A stretch of DNA of 64,000 bases, from the NCBI RefSeq assembly GCF_019175285.1, contig NC_056529.1:1784231-1848230 (forward strand), written 5' to 3'. Position numbers and translations under genes: made by a program. Numbering within the stretch: the first letter of the stretch is position 1; each line of letters begins with the position of its first letter. The notes beneath the pieces were generated by a model. That model did not search any database. It was not told where the DNA came from and saw nothing but the letters and a program-made list of their open reading frames with translations. Positions 1 to 20,000 of the stretch are shown piece by piece. The DNA is from Sceloporus undulatus (lineage: Eukaryota > Chordata > Lepidosauria > Squamata > Phrynosomatidae).

Positions 1-205
1 CTGTGGCACCTGCTTCACCTGAGGAAGGGGCAAAGCAGGTCTTTCTTAGGTGCAGTCAAGATGTTTGTGTAAAGGAAGACAGCAGAAAAGCTGAGATCTA
101 GTAGGCGGAGGATGTTTAGAATGGGAGGATTCTGCTGGCCCATATTCCACCTGCAAACCCTCTTGGGCTTCCTCTGCTGAGGCTTGGTCTGTAGCCCTTC
201 CTTAC

Positions 206-9075
<8,870 letters not shown>

Positions 9076-9084
<9 letters not shown>

Positions 9085-9561
9085 CTTGGCGCCGCGAAGA
9101 GAGAGCCATAGAGCGGCGCGGAGGGAGCGGCACTTCCGGTTTCCCTGTTTGCTTTCCCTCTGTCTCCGCCCTGAGAGAAGACCCCTCGAGCCTTTGCAAA
9201 TAGGAGACTAACGCAAGTGCCTGAACGGAGGGAGGTGCGAATAGGGCTCTCCGCAGCGGCGCCGAGGGGGAACGTGTCTCTCCGTTTCGCCCCTTCGAAG
9301 GAGGAGGAAGGCTGGGGCTCGGCGCGGCCGCGAGGAGCGTCGGGAGTTGCTTCAGGCGCGCCTAGCGCAGCCCTCCTCCACGGAAGGACCCCAGGGAGCG
9401 CGCATGCGCGGTGGGCGACGAGGTGGCGGAGCGCGGGCTGAGCGGTGGAGAGCAGAGCGAGGGATCCGTCGCCATCCGCGCCGCCTTCGCCCCCGCAGCT
9501 GGAGCCTCCGCGGCGGAGAGGAAGGCCTGGGCCGCAGAGAGACGGCGAGCGAGCGAGGCCG
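9076..9561. promoter_or_regulatory. Bidirectional CpG-rich promoter of COG4 (-) and SF3B3 (+)
   Basis: The COG4 start codon and the first SF3B3 exon lie head to head within about 500 bp of GC- and CpG-rich sequence, with no TATA box evident. Visible motifs are a YY1-type CGCCATCTTGG at 9080-9090 covering the COG4 ATG, an ETS-type CACTTCCGG near 9131-9139, and an NRF1-type palindrome GCGCATGCGC at 9400-9409. These three motif types are typical of TATA-less housekeeping promoters. Start sites cannot be fixed from sequence alone. Confidence 0.75.
9430..9561 (+). other. SF3B3: SF3B3 non-coding exon 1 (5'UTR), start approximate
   Basis: A strong donor (GAGGCCG|GTGAGCGG) at 9561/9562 follows the promoter, and the coding part begins in an exon whose acceptor (CTGGCAG) is at 10964. 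A non-coding first exon followed by the ATG in exon 2 is the human SF3B3 layout. The 5' boundary is a guess; only the donor is supported. Confidence 0.55.
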
Positions 9562-9592
9562 GTGAGCGGAGCGCAGGGCCCAGCAGTTGGGA

Positions 9593-9832
9593 GGGCACTT
9601 GCCTCGCTTCCCAGGCGCTGGGCCTCCGGAGGGTTTGGACTTCAGCTCCCAGAGTCCCCGGCTCTGGGCCTAGATGGCTGAGGCTTCTGGGAAATGGAGT
9701 CCTCAACCCCAAACTGGGCCCTTGAAGGGCTTTTGGACTCCAGCTCCCGGGAGCCTCAGCCGCGTTGGCCAGCGGACTGGGATTCTGGGGGCTGAAGCCC
9801 AAACGCTCTTCAAGGGCCCCGTTTGGGGAGCT
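9593..9832. mobile_element. Two foldback MITE-type copies in SF3B3 intron 1
   Basis: The 9707-9828 unit is a near-perfect inverted repeat with arms of about 40 bp (CCCCAAACTGGGCCCTTGAA against its complement near 9787-9828). A related, more decayed unit with GACTTCAGCTCCCAGAG lies at 9593-9705. This 'ctgggagttgtagtcc' wording is characteristic of a non-autonomous DNA transposon group in reptiles. I cannot name the family with certainty. Confidence 0.6.
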
Positions 9833-9884
9833 AAAGCATAAGGAACCCCATTGGAGAATACTTGCCCATAGAGGATACATTGGG

Positions 9885-10055
9885 CAGTCATCCACTGCGA
9901 GGCCAGGGATCGAATGCTGGCCCAGCCATGGAGCCTGCCGCTGGGGGACCCTGGGCGATAAGCCCCGCTCTCTCAGCCTCAGCGGAAGGCAGCCGCAAGG
10001 AAGCCCCATGAAACATGCACTTTAGGGCCGCCATAAGCTGTGAGCCATTGGTGTA
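9885..10055 (+). mobile_element. tRNA-derived SINE, decayed copy
   Basis: A B-box-like region (AGGGATCGAATGCTGG), the 'ctctctcagcctcagcggaaggcag' body and a decayed 'gccgccataagctgtgagcc' tail follow the SINE consensus order. It lies in SF3B3 intron 1. Confidence 0.65.
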
Positions 10056-10639
10056 CGGAGCCTTTGCTCTGCGTGTGTGCAATTGCATGTGCGCATGGAG
10101 GGAGCGGGAGCAGTTGTGTCCGAGGGAAGCCGCATGCGATGTGCTTGTGTGGCTCCGGGGCTGCCTCCCTGGGGCCTGGCAGAACGGGGCTGGGCTGGTG
10201 CCCTTGCGATTGCCTCTCATGCGCAGACACAGAATAGCGATAGCAGAGTGTGGCACTTGGCACAGGCTTTATGTATTTACTTATTCGTGTCTGATGCCTC
10301 ACTCCTTACTTGTTTTCCTCCACACAAACATATGCTTGCAGCCCTCATGTAACGGGCAAAAGGGCATCTAACCTGGCATGCACTGTGCCTTAAAGGTTTA
10401 GGCCAATAAGGTGCCAGCAGCCACTGCTTTTGCTTTTACCACAATGATAAACCAAGATGGCAACTCTGCTGGTGCGGTATTTTGATTTAAAAGGCACATA
10501 GCTTGGGGTGTGTATTAGAAGCGCAAAACCTTATCTAGTGAGATGGCAAGTCGACCCAACCTCAGTGTATCCAGAAACCAAGTGTTCTCAAGGTCTGGGA
10601 AGGTAGTTTCTCCTCAAGACTGTCTTGCTGTGGGAATGC

Positions 10640-10803
10640 AGTCATGCTTAATCTATGGATTTAAGCATCCATTAAATATCCAGAAAAAGCCTACACTCCA
10701 AATAGGAAACCTTGACTTTCCGTTCTCTATAAGAGACGCCATTTCCTTCTGCCATTGGGTTGAATGGGGCTTGAGCGTCCATGGATAGCAAGGGCCCTCT
10801 GTA
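10640..10803 (-). mobile_element. Tigger/mariner-like MITE fragment
   Basis: The right end, GGGCCCTCTGTA, and the 'gggcttgagcgtccatggata' segment mirror the left end of the copy at 48509. The shared terminus is TACAG(A/T)GGG(C/T)CCT next to a TA. The open frame across it is not a gene. Confidence 0.5.
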
Positions 10804-10964
10804 TCAGGAAGGTTGAAGAAGGTGTTCCAGTCTTGGAGGCATCCTTGCTTCCTTCCAGTGTTGCCTATGCTCTGTCTCCCATGTCATGAACCAGTGAGCA
10901 TTAGTTTCAAAGGACATGGAAGGAGCCGGTGCCACTCCTAACGGCTTGTTCCTGTTCCTGGCAG

Positions 10965-11067
10965 GGTCTCTGAGGCGGCCTACCATCCGCCGGCGCCATG
11001 TTCCTTTACAACATCACGTTGCAGAGAGCCACGGGCATCAGCTATGCCATCCATGGCAATTTTTCAG
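10965..11067 (+). CDS. SF3B3: SF3B3 exon 2, containing the start codon
   Basis: The acceptor CTGGCAG ends at 10964. After 33 nt of 5'UTR the ATG at 10998 lies in the context GCGCCATGT. It encodes [20 protein letters not shown] and NFS, then splits a Gly codon at the donor CAG|GTAAGC. This start is chosen because the peptide aligns from residue 1 with known SF3B3 proteins. Confidence 0.95.
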
Positions 11068-14000
11068 GTAAGCGCTGTTCTCACTGCTATCTCTTATGTC
11101 TAGTTAATGCAGGATTTGTGACTAGATGCTGCACCCGCCTCACAGAAGCCCCCATGTCTGCGTCTCTCATTGTGGGGCAGCAGAGATCCATGGGGAGGAA
11201 GCATAGAAGTCAGAATACAGGTTCTGGGCTAATAACCAGACAAAAGCTCAGGCCTTTTCAGGGGGAGGAAAGAAAGATTTGGTTTGGCTATGTTCCTTTC
11301 TCATCATAGATTTAAAGCAGATGTTGGTGAGTTGGGGGCCACTGTATCCTTAAGGATGCCAAGGCTAAGTTTTGAAAGTGGCTTCTGAAAAGTTAGGTGA
11401 TGGCCCCATTGACTATTAAACCGAACCCAAAAGATTTGTAGTTTAGATTTCTGGCCCTCCAGGTTCATGAATTCTCTCCCTCACTTCATTGGGAACAATC
11501 ACAATGTCTTCATCCTATGAGGACCTGTCTGTAAGGAACCTTTGAGTTGTTGTTTTGAGAAGTGCTTTCCCTTTGCAGTCATCATCTGACAGAGTTCTTC
11601 TTTTTAGGTACTAAACAGCAAGAGATTGTTGTTTCCCGAGGGAAGATCCTGGAGTTGCTTCGCCCCGATCCCAATACTGGAAAAGTGCATACTTTGCTGA
11701 CAGTCGAAGTCTTTGGGATCATTCGCTCCCTCATGGCCTTCCGCTTAACCGGTGGGACCAAAGACTACATCGTGGTGGGCAGCGATTCAGGCCGCATTGT
11801 CATTCTAGAGTACCAGCCTTCTAAAAATGTGTTTGAGAAGATTCACCAGGAAACCTTTGGCAAGAGTGGCTGCCGCAGGATCGTTCCCGGACAGTACTTG
11901 GCTGTGGACCCAAAGGGGAGAGCGGTCATGATCAGTAAGTTGGGGAGTGTGTAATGGGACTGCGAGGAAGAGTGAGATGGACTGAGAAAGAAATGGGTTC
12001 AGTTGGAAAGGTTAGGGTTCTCTGACTTACGAAAAGGGCAAAGACCTTGTAAAACTACAACCCCAGGATTCCATAGGATGGAGCCACAGCACTTAAAGTG
12101 GTGTCAAACTGCATCATTTCTAGTGTAGATGCACCCTAAGAAAGGGTTGCTCTTTGGCAGTTTGGGACCCAGGTGACATTTGATCCATGGATTTGGCTGC
12201 TTTCATTTTACCACTTTCCACATTATGAAAATCTTTTAACAGCCAATTGTAGCACAAAATAGTTGCTGCCATGAGTATTTATTTATTCTGCTCCGGCTGC
12301 ATGCGTCTCTTGGTTTCATGAACGGAGGAGGGCTGTGTGGCTATACATACTGACTGAAACACTGGCAGTTCAGGGGATCTTTTAACTCTTGAGTCCCCAT
12401 TTTGGTCTTGATCTCAGAGGATTTTTAGCTTGGTGATGGTGTTGCAGGTTTGCAAATTAGTAGTAGTATAGTTTTGAGGGGGTTGGACGGGTCACAGTAT
12501 GAAGGGGGAAGGCTTTGATTGTAGCTCACATGAGAAGGCTGACATGCGGATGTTGAATTTTAATAACATTTGTCTTCCCCATTCTGGGACGAATGGAGCC
12601 TTCTTGACTGTGCCACTTCCGTTGGTTCTAAAATAATGTTGCGGTTTCTGCATTTGCCAAGAACAGCGCATATTTTTCCTTTGGCCTGAAATGATGATTG
12701 GAATTCATGTCTCTTCTCTGAAATAAGCCATGAAGACACTTGGATCCATTTCTGATCAGGTTCTTGTTAGAATGGATGGCTGGTTGTCAATACACACCTA
12801 CCAAAATAATTATTGGCTAAAATGCAGAGCCAGTGTGGTGCAGTGGTTTGAGTGTTGTGTTATTGCTCTGGAGACCATGGTATGGATATACGCTCTGACA
12901 GGGAAACCCACCGGATGACCGTAGGCAAGTCACACTCACCCAGATTCAGAGCGAGGCCCTGAGAAAAAAACCTCTGAACAAACCTTGCCAAGAAAACCGT
13001 GTGACTTAAGTCTCCCGGCTGCTCTTTCCTTTCTCCCAGGGAGGCTGGGCTGCCATGGCATTGAAGGGTTGACATTGTCCCTGCTTTTCATTGTGTTTGC
13101 GGTGTGCTCCCTTCCTGTTTGTGTGTGCCCAGGTGCCATTGAGAAGCAGAAGCTTGTCTACATTCTGAACAGAGATGCTGCAGCCCGCCTCACCATTTCT
13201 TCCCCTTTGGAGGCCCACAAGGCCAACACCTTGGTTTACCATGTGGTCGGAGTAGACGTAGGCTTTGAAAACCCCATGTTTGCCTGCCTGGAAATGGATT
13301 ATGAGGTACTGAGGAACTGAGCTCTCTTTTTTAAACACATAATTGGATTATTAAAGAATGATTACAAGAATGAAACAGGAGGAAAAAGAGGGGAAGCACA
13401 TAGGATATGAGCATGAACGAGGCACATACATTGGAGGTAGTTGCGTATTGCTTACCTTTCTGCTCTTCAGTGGTAACTCCCAAGGCAGTTGACTTTAAAA
13501 ATCATATCTTTGTTCTCTTACTTGGCAAAACATGATGCCAGTGTGTCTGTCTTGGTTTGTTTGCTTTTTTGGCCAGGAAGCAGACAGTGATCCCACAGGA
13601 GAAGCAGCAGCCAACACCCAGCAGACCCTGACCTTCTATGAGTTAGACCTGGGCCTGAACCACGTGGTCCGGAAGTACAGTGAGCCCTTGGAGGAGCATG
13701 GCAACTTCCTTATCACAGGTACCGCCATTTGCAGTCTTCTTAGGGAGAAGGTGTTCTGCCTTAATTTAGAGATGTCATAATTCATTTTCTTTGGCTGGAC
13801 CAGACCCCACTGTTGCTCTCGCATCTACTGTATGGAAAGAACAACAAGTATTTCCACACCAGGTTCTCTTTTGGAAACCTTGCCTAGATGAAAAGGCTGT
13901 GCTTTGGAGCAAGCAGCCTGCAGCTAGCATCAGATCTATCCACTCCCTTGAGTGCTGCTTGCCTTTCTCTTCCTCTGGCTTCTGTGCCTTTTGTTGCTCT

Positions 14001-17000
14001 TGCCTGCCCAGCCCTTTCCCCACTATTATTACAATACACATTCAAGCACAAACACATTATTGTGAAGAAATGCGACAACTAGCTTTGAGGGACCAGTGAA
14101 CTCAGAGAGAGACAGAAATGAACCTGAGGCAGCTGGTACTGACTTTTCTAGGAGATAAGCAAAGTTGCTGGAAGAAACTCCAGTTGTGGTTTGTAGGCCT
14201 GTGCTGTCCAACGCCTATTAAGCATGATGACGAAAGCCTTTGTGCCATTTATTCTCACATGCAGTTCATGTGGAAAGAATGGTATTTTGTGAGCCTGAGC
14301 TCGACTGTCCCTGCAGGTGTTCTTCCACTTCTCATGAAGCCTTCTTGTTTTTCAGTGCCTGGAGGCTCTGATGGACCCAGTGGGGTGCTCATTTGTTCTG
14401 AAAACTACATCACCTACAAAAACTTTGGTGATCAACCAGATATTCGATGTCCCATTCCCAGAAGGCGGGTAAGAATATTGTGGCCTTTTGCCATTCTGAA
14501 TGAATATCCTGGTAACACTCTCTGGCCAGCTAGGGAAAATATTCATTCTGGCTAGCAAACATAAAGAAAAATGGGTTATTCTGTAGGAATGTAGTGGACA
14601 GACAAATGCGGCGTCGGCCAAAGTAAGGGATGGAAAGGTCTGGACTTGACCATTTTTAGAAAGCCAGAGCGGTGTGGTTTTGGGCATCAGACTAGAACTG
14701 GAACATTCATTCCCTGAAGCTTGCTGGGTCACTTTAGAGCGCTTCCTTCTTTGCACATAGAATTATGGTGAGATTCAGTTGTCATGAGAAAGTAAGGAAC
14801 AAATAAAGTAGACTTGGACTTTTGATGAGTTCCTTTTCCTCTGGCTAGCAGGATGGTTGGAGGATCACATGGATTGGATGGTAAACATGAGTTGTAAGAA
14901 AGGGCTAGATGTCTTAATTTGGCAAAGAGTGGCAGCCATACTGTCAGTGCTGAGCACACATTTTCCGGATGCCACTTGATGAAAAAAGGATATGGAGTAG
15001 GAGGGAAAGTGGTAGTGAGAAGGCATGCTGTCCTTCCTCCAGAGAGCTCAGAAAGGATGAAGTGACAGGAGATGGTGGATGTGAGAAGGAAGAAGGGTGT
15101 GAGGGGGAAGAGGCAGCCTCTCTGGCAGGTCAGAGTCTTTACAGAGGAGATGGGATGTTGCCAGGAAGACGGTGAGAGAGATGAAGTCTCCACGTGTATT
15201 TTGTACTCTTACAAAGAAAATGCCTGTAAGACTGAGTCTCCGTTTGCTCTTCTCTGTGACAGAATGACTTGGATGATCCCGAAAGAGGCATGATCTTTGT
15301 TTGCTCTGCTACACACAAGACAAAGTCTATGTTCTTTTTCTTGGCTCAGACAGAGCAGGGTGATATCTTCAAAATCACCTTGGAGACTGATGAGGACATG
15401 GTAAGCCATCCAGTTGCACTGGCAAGCTCTAGTTTACTGGTGTGAGTATAAAGAAGCCTTGCTGTCTGGCTCACGCAGGGACTCCTTTGTGGGGTTTTCA
15501 GGTCACAGAAATCCGCCTCAAGTACTTTGACACTGTTCCAGTAGCTGCTGCCATGTGTGTGCTGAAAACAGGGTTCCTCTTTGTGGCTTCTGAGTTTGGG
15601 AACCAGTAAGTAGACACCGCTATTCCCTTCTAAAAGGGCTACTCAATTGAATGTTCGCCGCTGCAAGTGCTGCTGCCATTCGGGAAGCAGGCGTCTGTAC
15701 ACTCATGACTGCTTCTTATCACATCTAGCCTTGGAAAGGGAACGGCATTTTGTCTTTGTCCCAGTTGTGGTGGGGGGGGGGGGCAGGCGAAGAAGGGGCT
15801 GGAGAAGGGACTCTGGATTCTTTTCAGCCACTCTTGCCCTTTGTCATAGCTTTTCACTCAAGCAAACAAGCATTCCCTGAAGCCTCCATGTTAGGGCAGT
15901 GGCAAAGTGGAGACCCCCCTCTCTTTGGAGCCCTGCTAGAGCCCCTGTCTCCTGTTTGCAGCTACCTCTACCAGATCGCTCACCTGGGAGACGACGATGA
16001 GGAGCCCGAGTTCTCCTCTGCCATGCCTTTGGAGGAAGGGGACACGTTCTTTTTCCAGCCCCGGCCGCTCAAGAACCTGGTGCTGGTGGATGAGCTGGAT
16101 AGCCTGTCTCCCATCTTGTGCTGCCAGGTAATGCTGCCTTCTTATTCTCTCAAGTTGCAGACTGACTCCCTTGCCTTGGGTTTGCCCCAGGCCTTGTATG
16201 TCGTCCCCTGGGCCCCGAGAATAATGCCAGAGTTGATATTGCAGGCTGCCTCTTAAGATCCAAAGTGATAAGCAGGATAGACTTTTTTATTTTACCCATT
16301 TTAATTTATCAAAGTTGTGTATCAGTTTTGCTGTAACGAAGAACTCTGAGCAACTTTTATTTCCACTATGCCTTGCCTATCTCCCTGAAAGGGACTCAGA
16401 ACAGCTTGCAGAACTGTAAAACATAGTCCAGCTAAAGTTGTATTTCAAAAATACATATATAAAGCTGTTTTAATTAATAAATAGGTAACACCACATTTAG
16501 AACACCTTTCTGTCTCTTAAAGGTCTGCCTAAATAAAAAAAGATATTTTGCCTGCTGATGGAAAAAGAGCAGAGAGGGGCAACTGAGCATCCTTAGAAGG
16601 GAGCTCTATGGCCTGGGAGCAGCCACCATGAAGACACTATGCTGCATCCTCACCAAATTTACCTGTAATAAATAATAATAATAATAAATAATAATAATGT
16701 GATGGTGGTGGGACTAAGAGAAAGAAAGCCCTCCCCCACAGATTTCAAAGCTCAGGCAGGTTGTGCATTTTGAGTTGTACAGCCTTCAGCTTCTTGCTTT
16801 TTGTACCTTGGCATTGTTTGTGCAGATAGCTGATCTAGCGAATGAAGATACGCCTCAGTTATATGTGGCCTGTGGAAGGGGCCCCCGGTCATCCCTCAGG
16901 GTCCTCAGGCATGGACTCGAGGTAAGAGAAGGAGGGGAACAAGGGAGCGCTTGGCAGAAAGAACCAAGCTGGGTTTCCACATCTGGATTCTGACCCATCA

Positions 17001-20000
17001 AAACTACTGCTACTGTCTGTCTTTACGCTCCTATGACTTTGTCTTTGTTATGAGCCAAAGAAGCACAGAGGCAGGAAGGGTCTCCTGAGGAGTTAGGGCT
17101 GATGGGAGCCATTGGACACAAATATGGCACTGGTTTCTGGCATATGGTTGGGAGAGGGGATGGGATATTGCTGGTGCCTCACATCTGATAGGCTGAGAAG
17201 CATGGCCCTGTTAAAGGGTTGTGGGTAGCTGTGGGTTGGGATGCCTCTCTGCCTGGGACAGGAGAGCCACTGCCAATCAGAAAAAGCCAGGCTGATGCAA
17301 AGGCAGCATTTCCAGTGTCTGGTTTCAGACGAAGACTGGGGAAAGCAGTGTCTGAATCACAGCAGGTGACATTGCCAGGTTCACAAGTTTGTAAAACTGG
17401 ATGAGAGATAAGGGAAGAATGAACCTCTGAATAATGAAGTTGTCCAGTCAGTGTAACTGCATAAATGCTGTCAGCTGGTCAATGATAGGCCATTATGGCC
17501 CATTGAAGCCACTGGCGTTCTGTTTCCAAAAGTACCTAGGAGAGGTGCAAAAGGGCTGGCTGGACGGACTGGTGATCTGATTCTGTAAGAGTCCCCCTCA
17601 GGATGGCTAACCATTTAGTAACACCATTTGGTGGAGAAATCATCAAAACTGATGCATACAGTAAATGAAAAATGTTCTGTCTCGGTAGGTGTCTGAAATG
17701 GCCGTTTCGGAGTTGCCTGGTAACCCCAATGCTGTATGGACCGTCAGGAGGCATGTTGAAGGTAAGGAAGGCTTCTCTGCTGCATCTGGAAGTGATGGAG
17801 ATTGTAAGTTGGCTTTATACGCTCAGCATTGGAGACCAGAATTTCTCTTGAGACCATGTGGCATGATTCAGACTCCTTGGTACCCAGCTTTGGCTGTTAA
17901 CCTTTTCAGGACTATGGCAAACCTCCTTTATTTGTTTATGTACTACTTTCATGCACTTACTGCTTTTCTGGGCTACCAGTCTCTGTTTCCAGATACAATT
18001 CAAAGTGCTGGCTTTGACCTGTTATAAAGCCCTCTATGATTCAAGGCCAGGTTGTCTTTAAGACCATATTCTCCCATATGAACCTCCCTGGGTTTTAAGG
18101 TCCTTTCCTCTGAGCCTGGGGGAGGAGAAGGGGCCTTCTTGGTGGCAGCTCCCAGGCTCTGCAAGCCCCTGGCATCGGTGGCCAGGCTGGTACCAGTCTT
18201 TGATGCTCTCCTGCCGGTTGGGAGACACGTTTCTGTGCAGGCAGGTGTTGGCTTTTACATTGTCTTCTTTGCTGAATTGGGTTTTAATGTGGTGGCTGCT
18301 TAGCTCTTTGAAGGATGTGTAAAAGAATACATTACTTCTGAGACCTGTAGAAAATATGGTTCTGTGTTTTCAAGTGATGAATGGACTGTGCACTAGAAAA
18401 CAGACTCATTTTAGCCGCTAGATGGAGGTGTGGCTTGTCTGTTGATCTGCTGATCTAGCATTGGGTCTTAGTTGATTCTGAAGGCAGGAAATGGTTTGCA
18501 GTTGGGGTATGAGGATCGGCCTCAGAAGGACCGTTGGCTGCGGGGGTTGGGGTCTCTTTTCCTAGCCATGGCTGCCTTTCCCTTTGCACTCCTCCTGGGA
18601 AAAGTGGATCTGTTCCTAAAAGCTCTAAAGGTTTGGGGTCAGGCCACTGCCACTTGTATGAATCTTCCTGTAGCTCCCAGCCTGATAATCAGCCCATCTC
18701 TGAGAAATACAGAGGTGGTGGACTTTGCTGCAGCATGTGCTGGAGTTGCCATGCTGTTTCTCTCTCTGTTTCTCTTGTGGGTTTGGGAGGCACCGCTCCA
18801 TGCCTAAATCAGTGCTCTGGGTCATGCGCCTGCAATCTTCAGATGTGATCTCCCTGCTATTCTTGACATCTCTTCCAGCCCAGGGCTTGATGAGCTTTGG
18901 CTGTCTCCGTTTACAGGACTGTTTTCTCAGGACATATTCTGAATTCAAATTTTCTGGCGTGGAAAGATGGCTCATTGTTCACTCGGAGCAAGTGAGCTTG
19001 AGTTTTCTCTGATAACGCCAGTTTGAATTTTCATGGAGCAGAGCTTGTTCCATACAAATGCTTCCCTGTGCGAAAATAAATGTATTCCAGGTGTACTTCA
19101 GTCTCTTATGAAGTGTCCAGATATCCTGAGTGAATCCCAGTTCTCTTGCTTCTATGTGATGGCTAGGGTTCTCATGAGCTTTTTTTTACTGTGGCAGTGT
19201 GTAAAGTGGTGGGTTTTTCAGTAGTGTAAAATTGTAATGAACTCTGAATTCACCTAATTGTCAGTCATTTGCTCACCCAAAGAATCAGGGGGAAAAGAGG
19301 GGGATTCTCCCCGTCCCCAAATTTGGAGGAAGGCGGTGGCTTTTCCTTTTCCTGTTTCTTTTGGGGTCTTGATATCTGTGACTCTGATGTGTTGATAGCA
19401 GTTGCTCCAAAAGAGCAGACTTGGATCCCTAAATTGTTATAATGTGGCCCCAGCCCAGGAAGGCTTGTTCCTGTGCAGATATTATTGCTCTTGTGTTGGG
19501 CCTGTGTGCAATATAAACCCTTTCATGGCAAATATTAACCTCGGCTGGTACGTGGTTGTGATCCTACCAATACCAAGCCTTCTTCTTTCTTCCGCAGGTG
19601 GCTGGTGGTAGAGGTGCTGACCCCCTCCCACAGGTGTGTACCTAAACAGTAGCTGGTGGCCCTGCTTTGTTAGCTGGAGTGGGCTGGGAGCGTGGATGGG
19701 ACAACCTTGAAGCCTTTCTGTTACGTTTCTTGTAAAGGAATCCCTCAGAACATCTGCAAGGGTCTGCAAGAACTCAGTATGGGAGTATGGACTAAACAGT
19801 GTTACAGTTAGATGGTTTTGGAATTGGTTGACAGATCAAATCCAGAGAGTGCTCACCCACAGCTGCCCTTCATCATGGAGAGAAGTTACCGGTGAGATGT
19901 CTCAGGGTCTTGTGTGGGGACTAGTGTCATTTGACATCTTTACAAAGGACTTAGAATAGGTGCTGGACTGGAAACTCACATTTGCAGATGGCACCAAATT

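Noticed and set aside
1-205. Search for the next COG4 exon at the left edge
   Set aside because: No peptide like the COG4 C-terminal region (LGGLQFDKEL onward) is present, so the remaining exons lie outside the window.
12827-13005. tRNA-like A and B boxes
   Set aside because: They belong to a SINE with a long non-tRNA body; no cloverleaf can be drawn, so it is not a tRNA gene.
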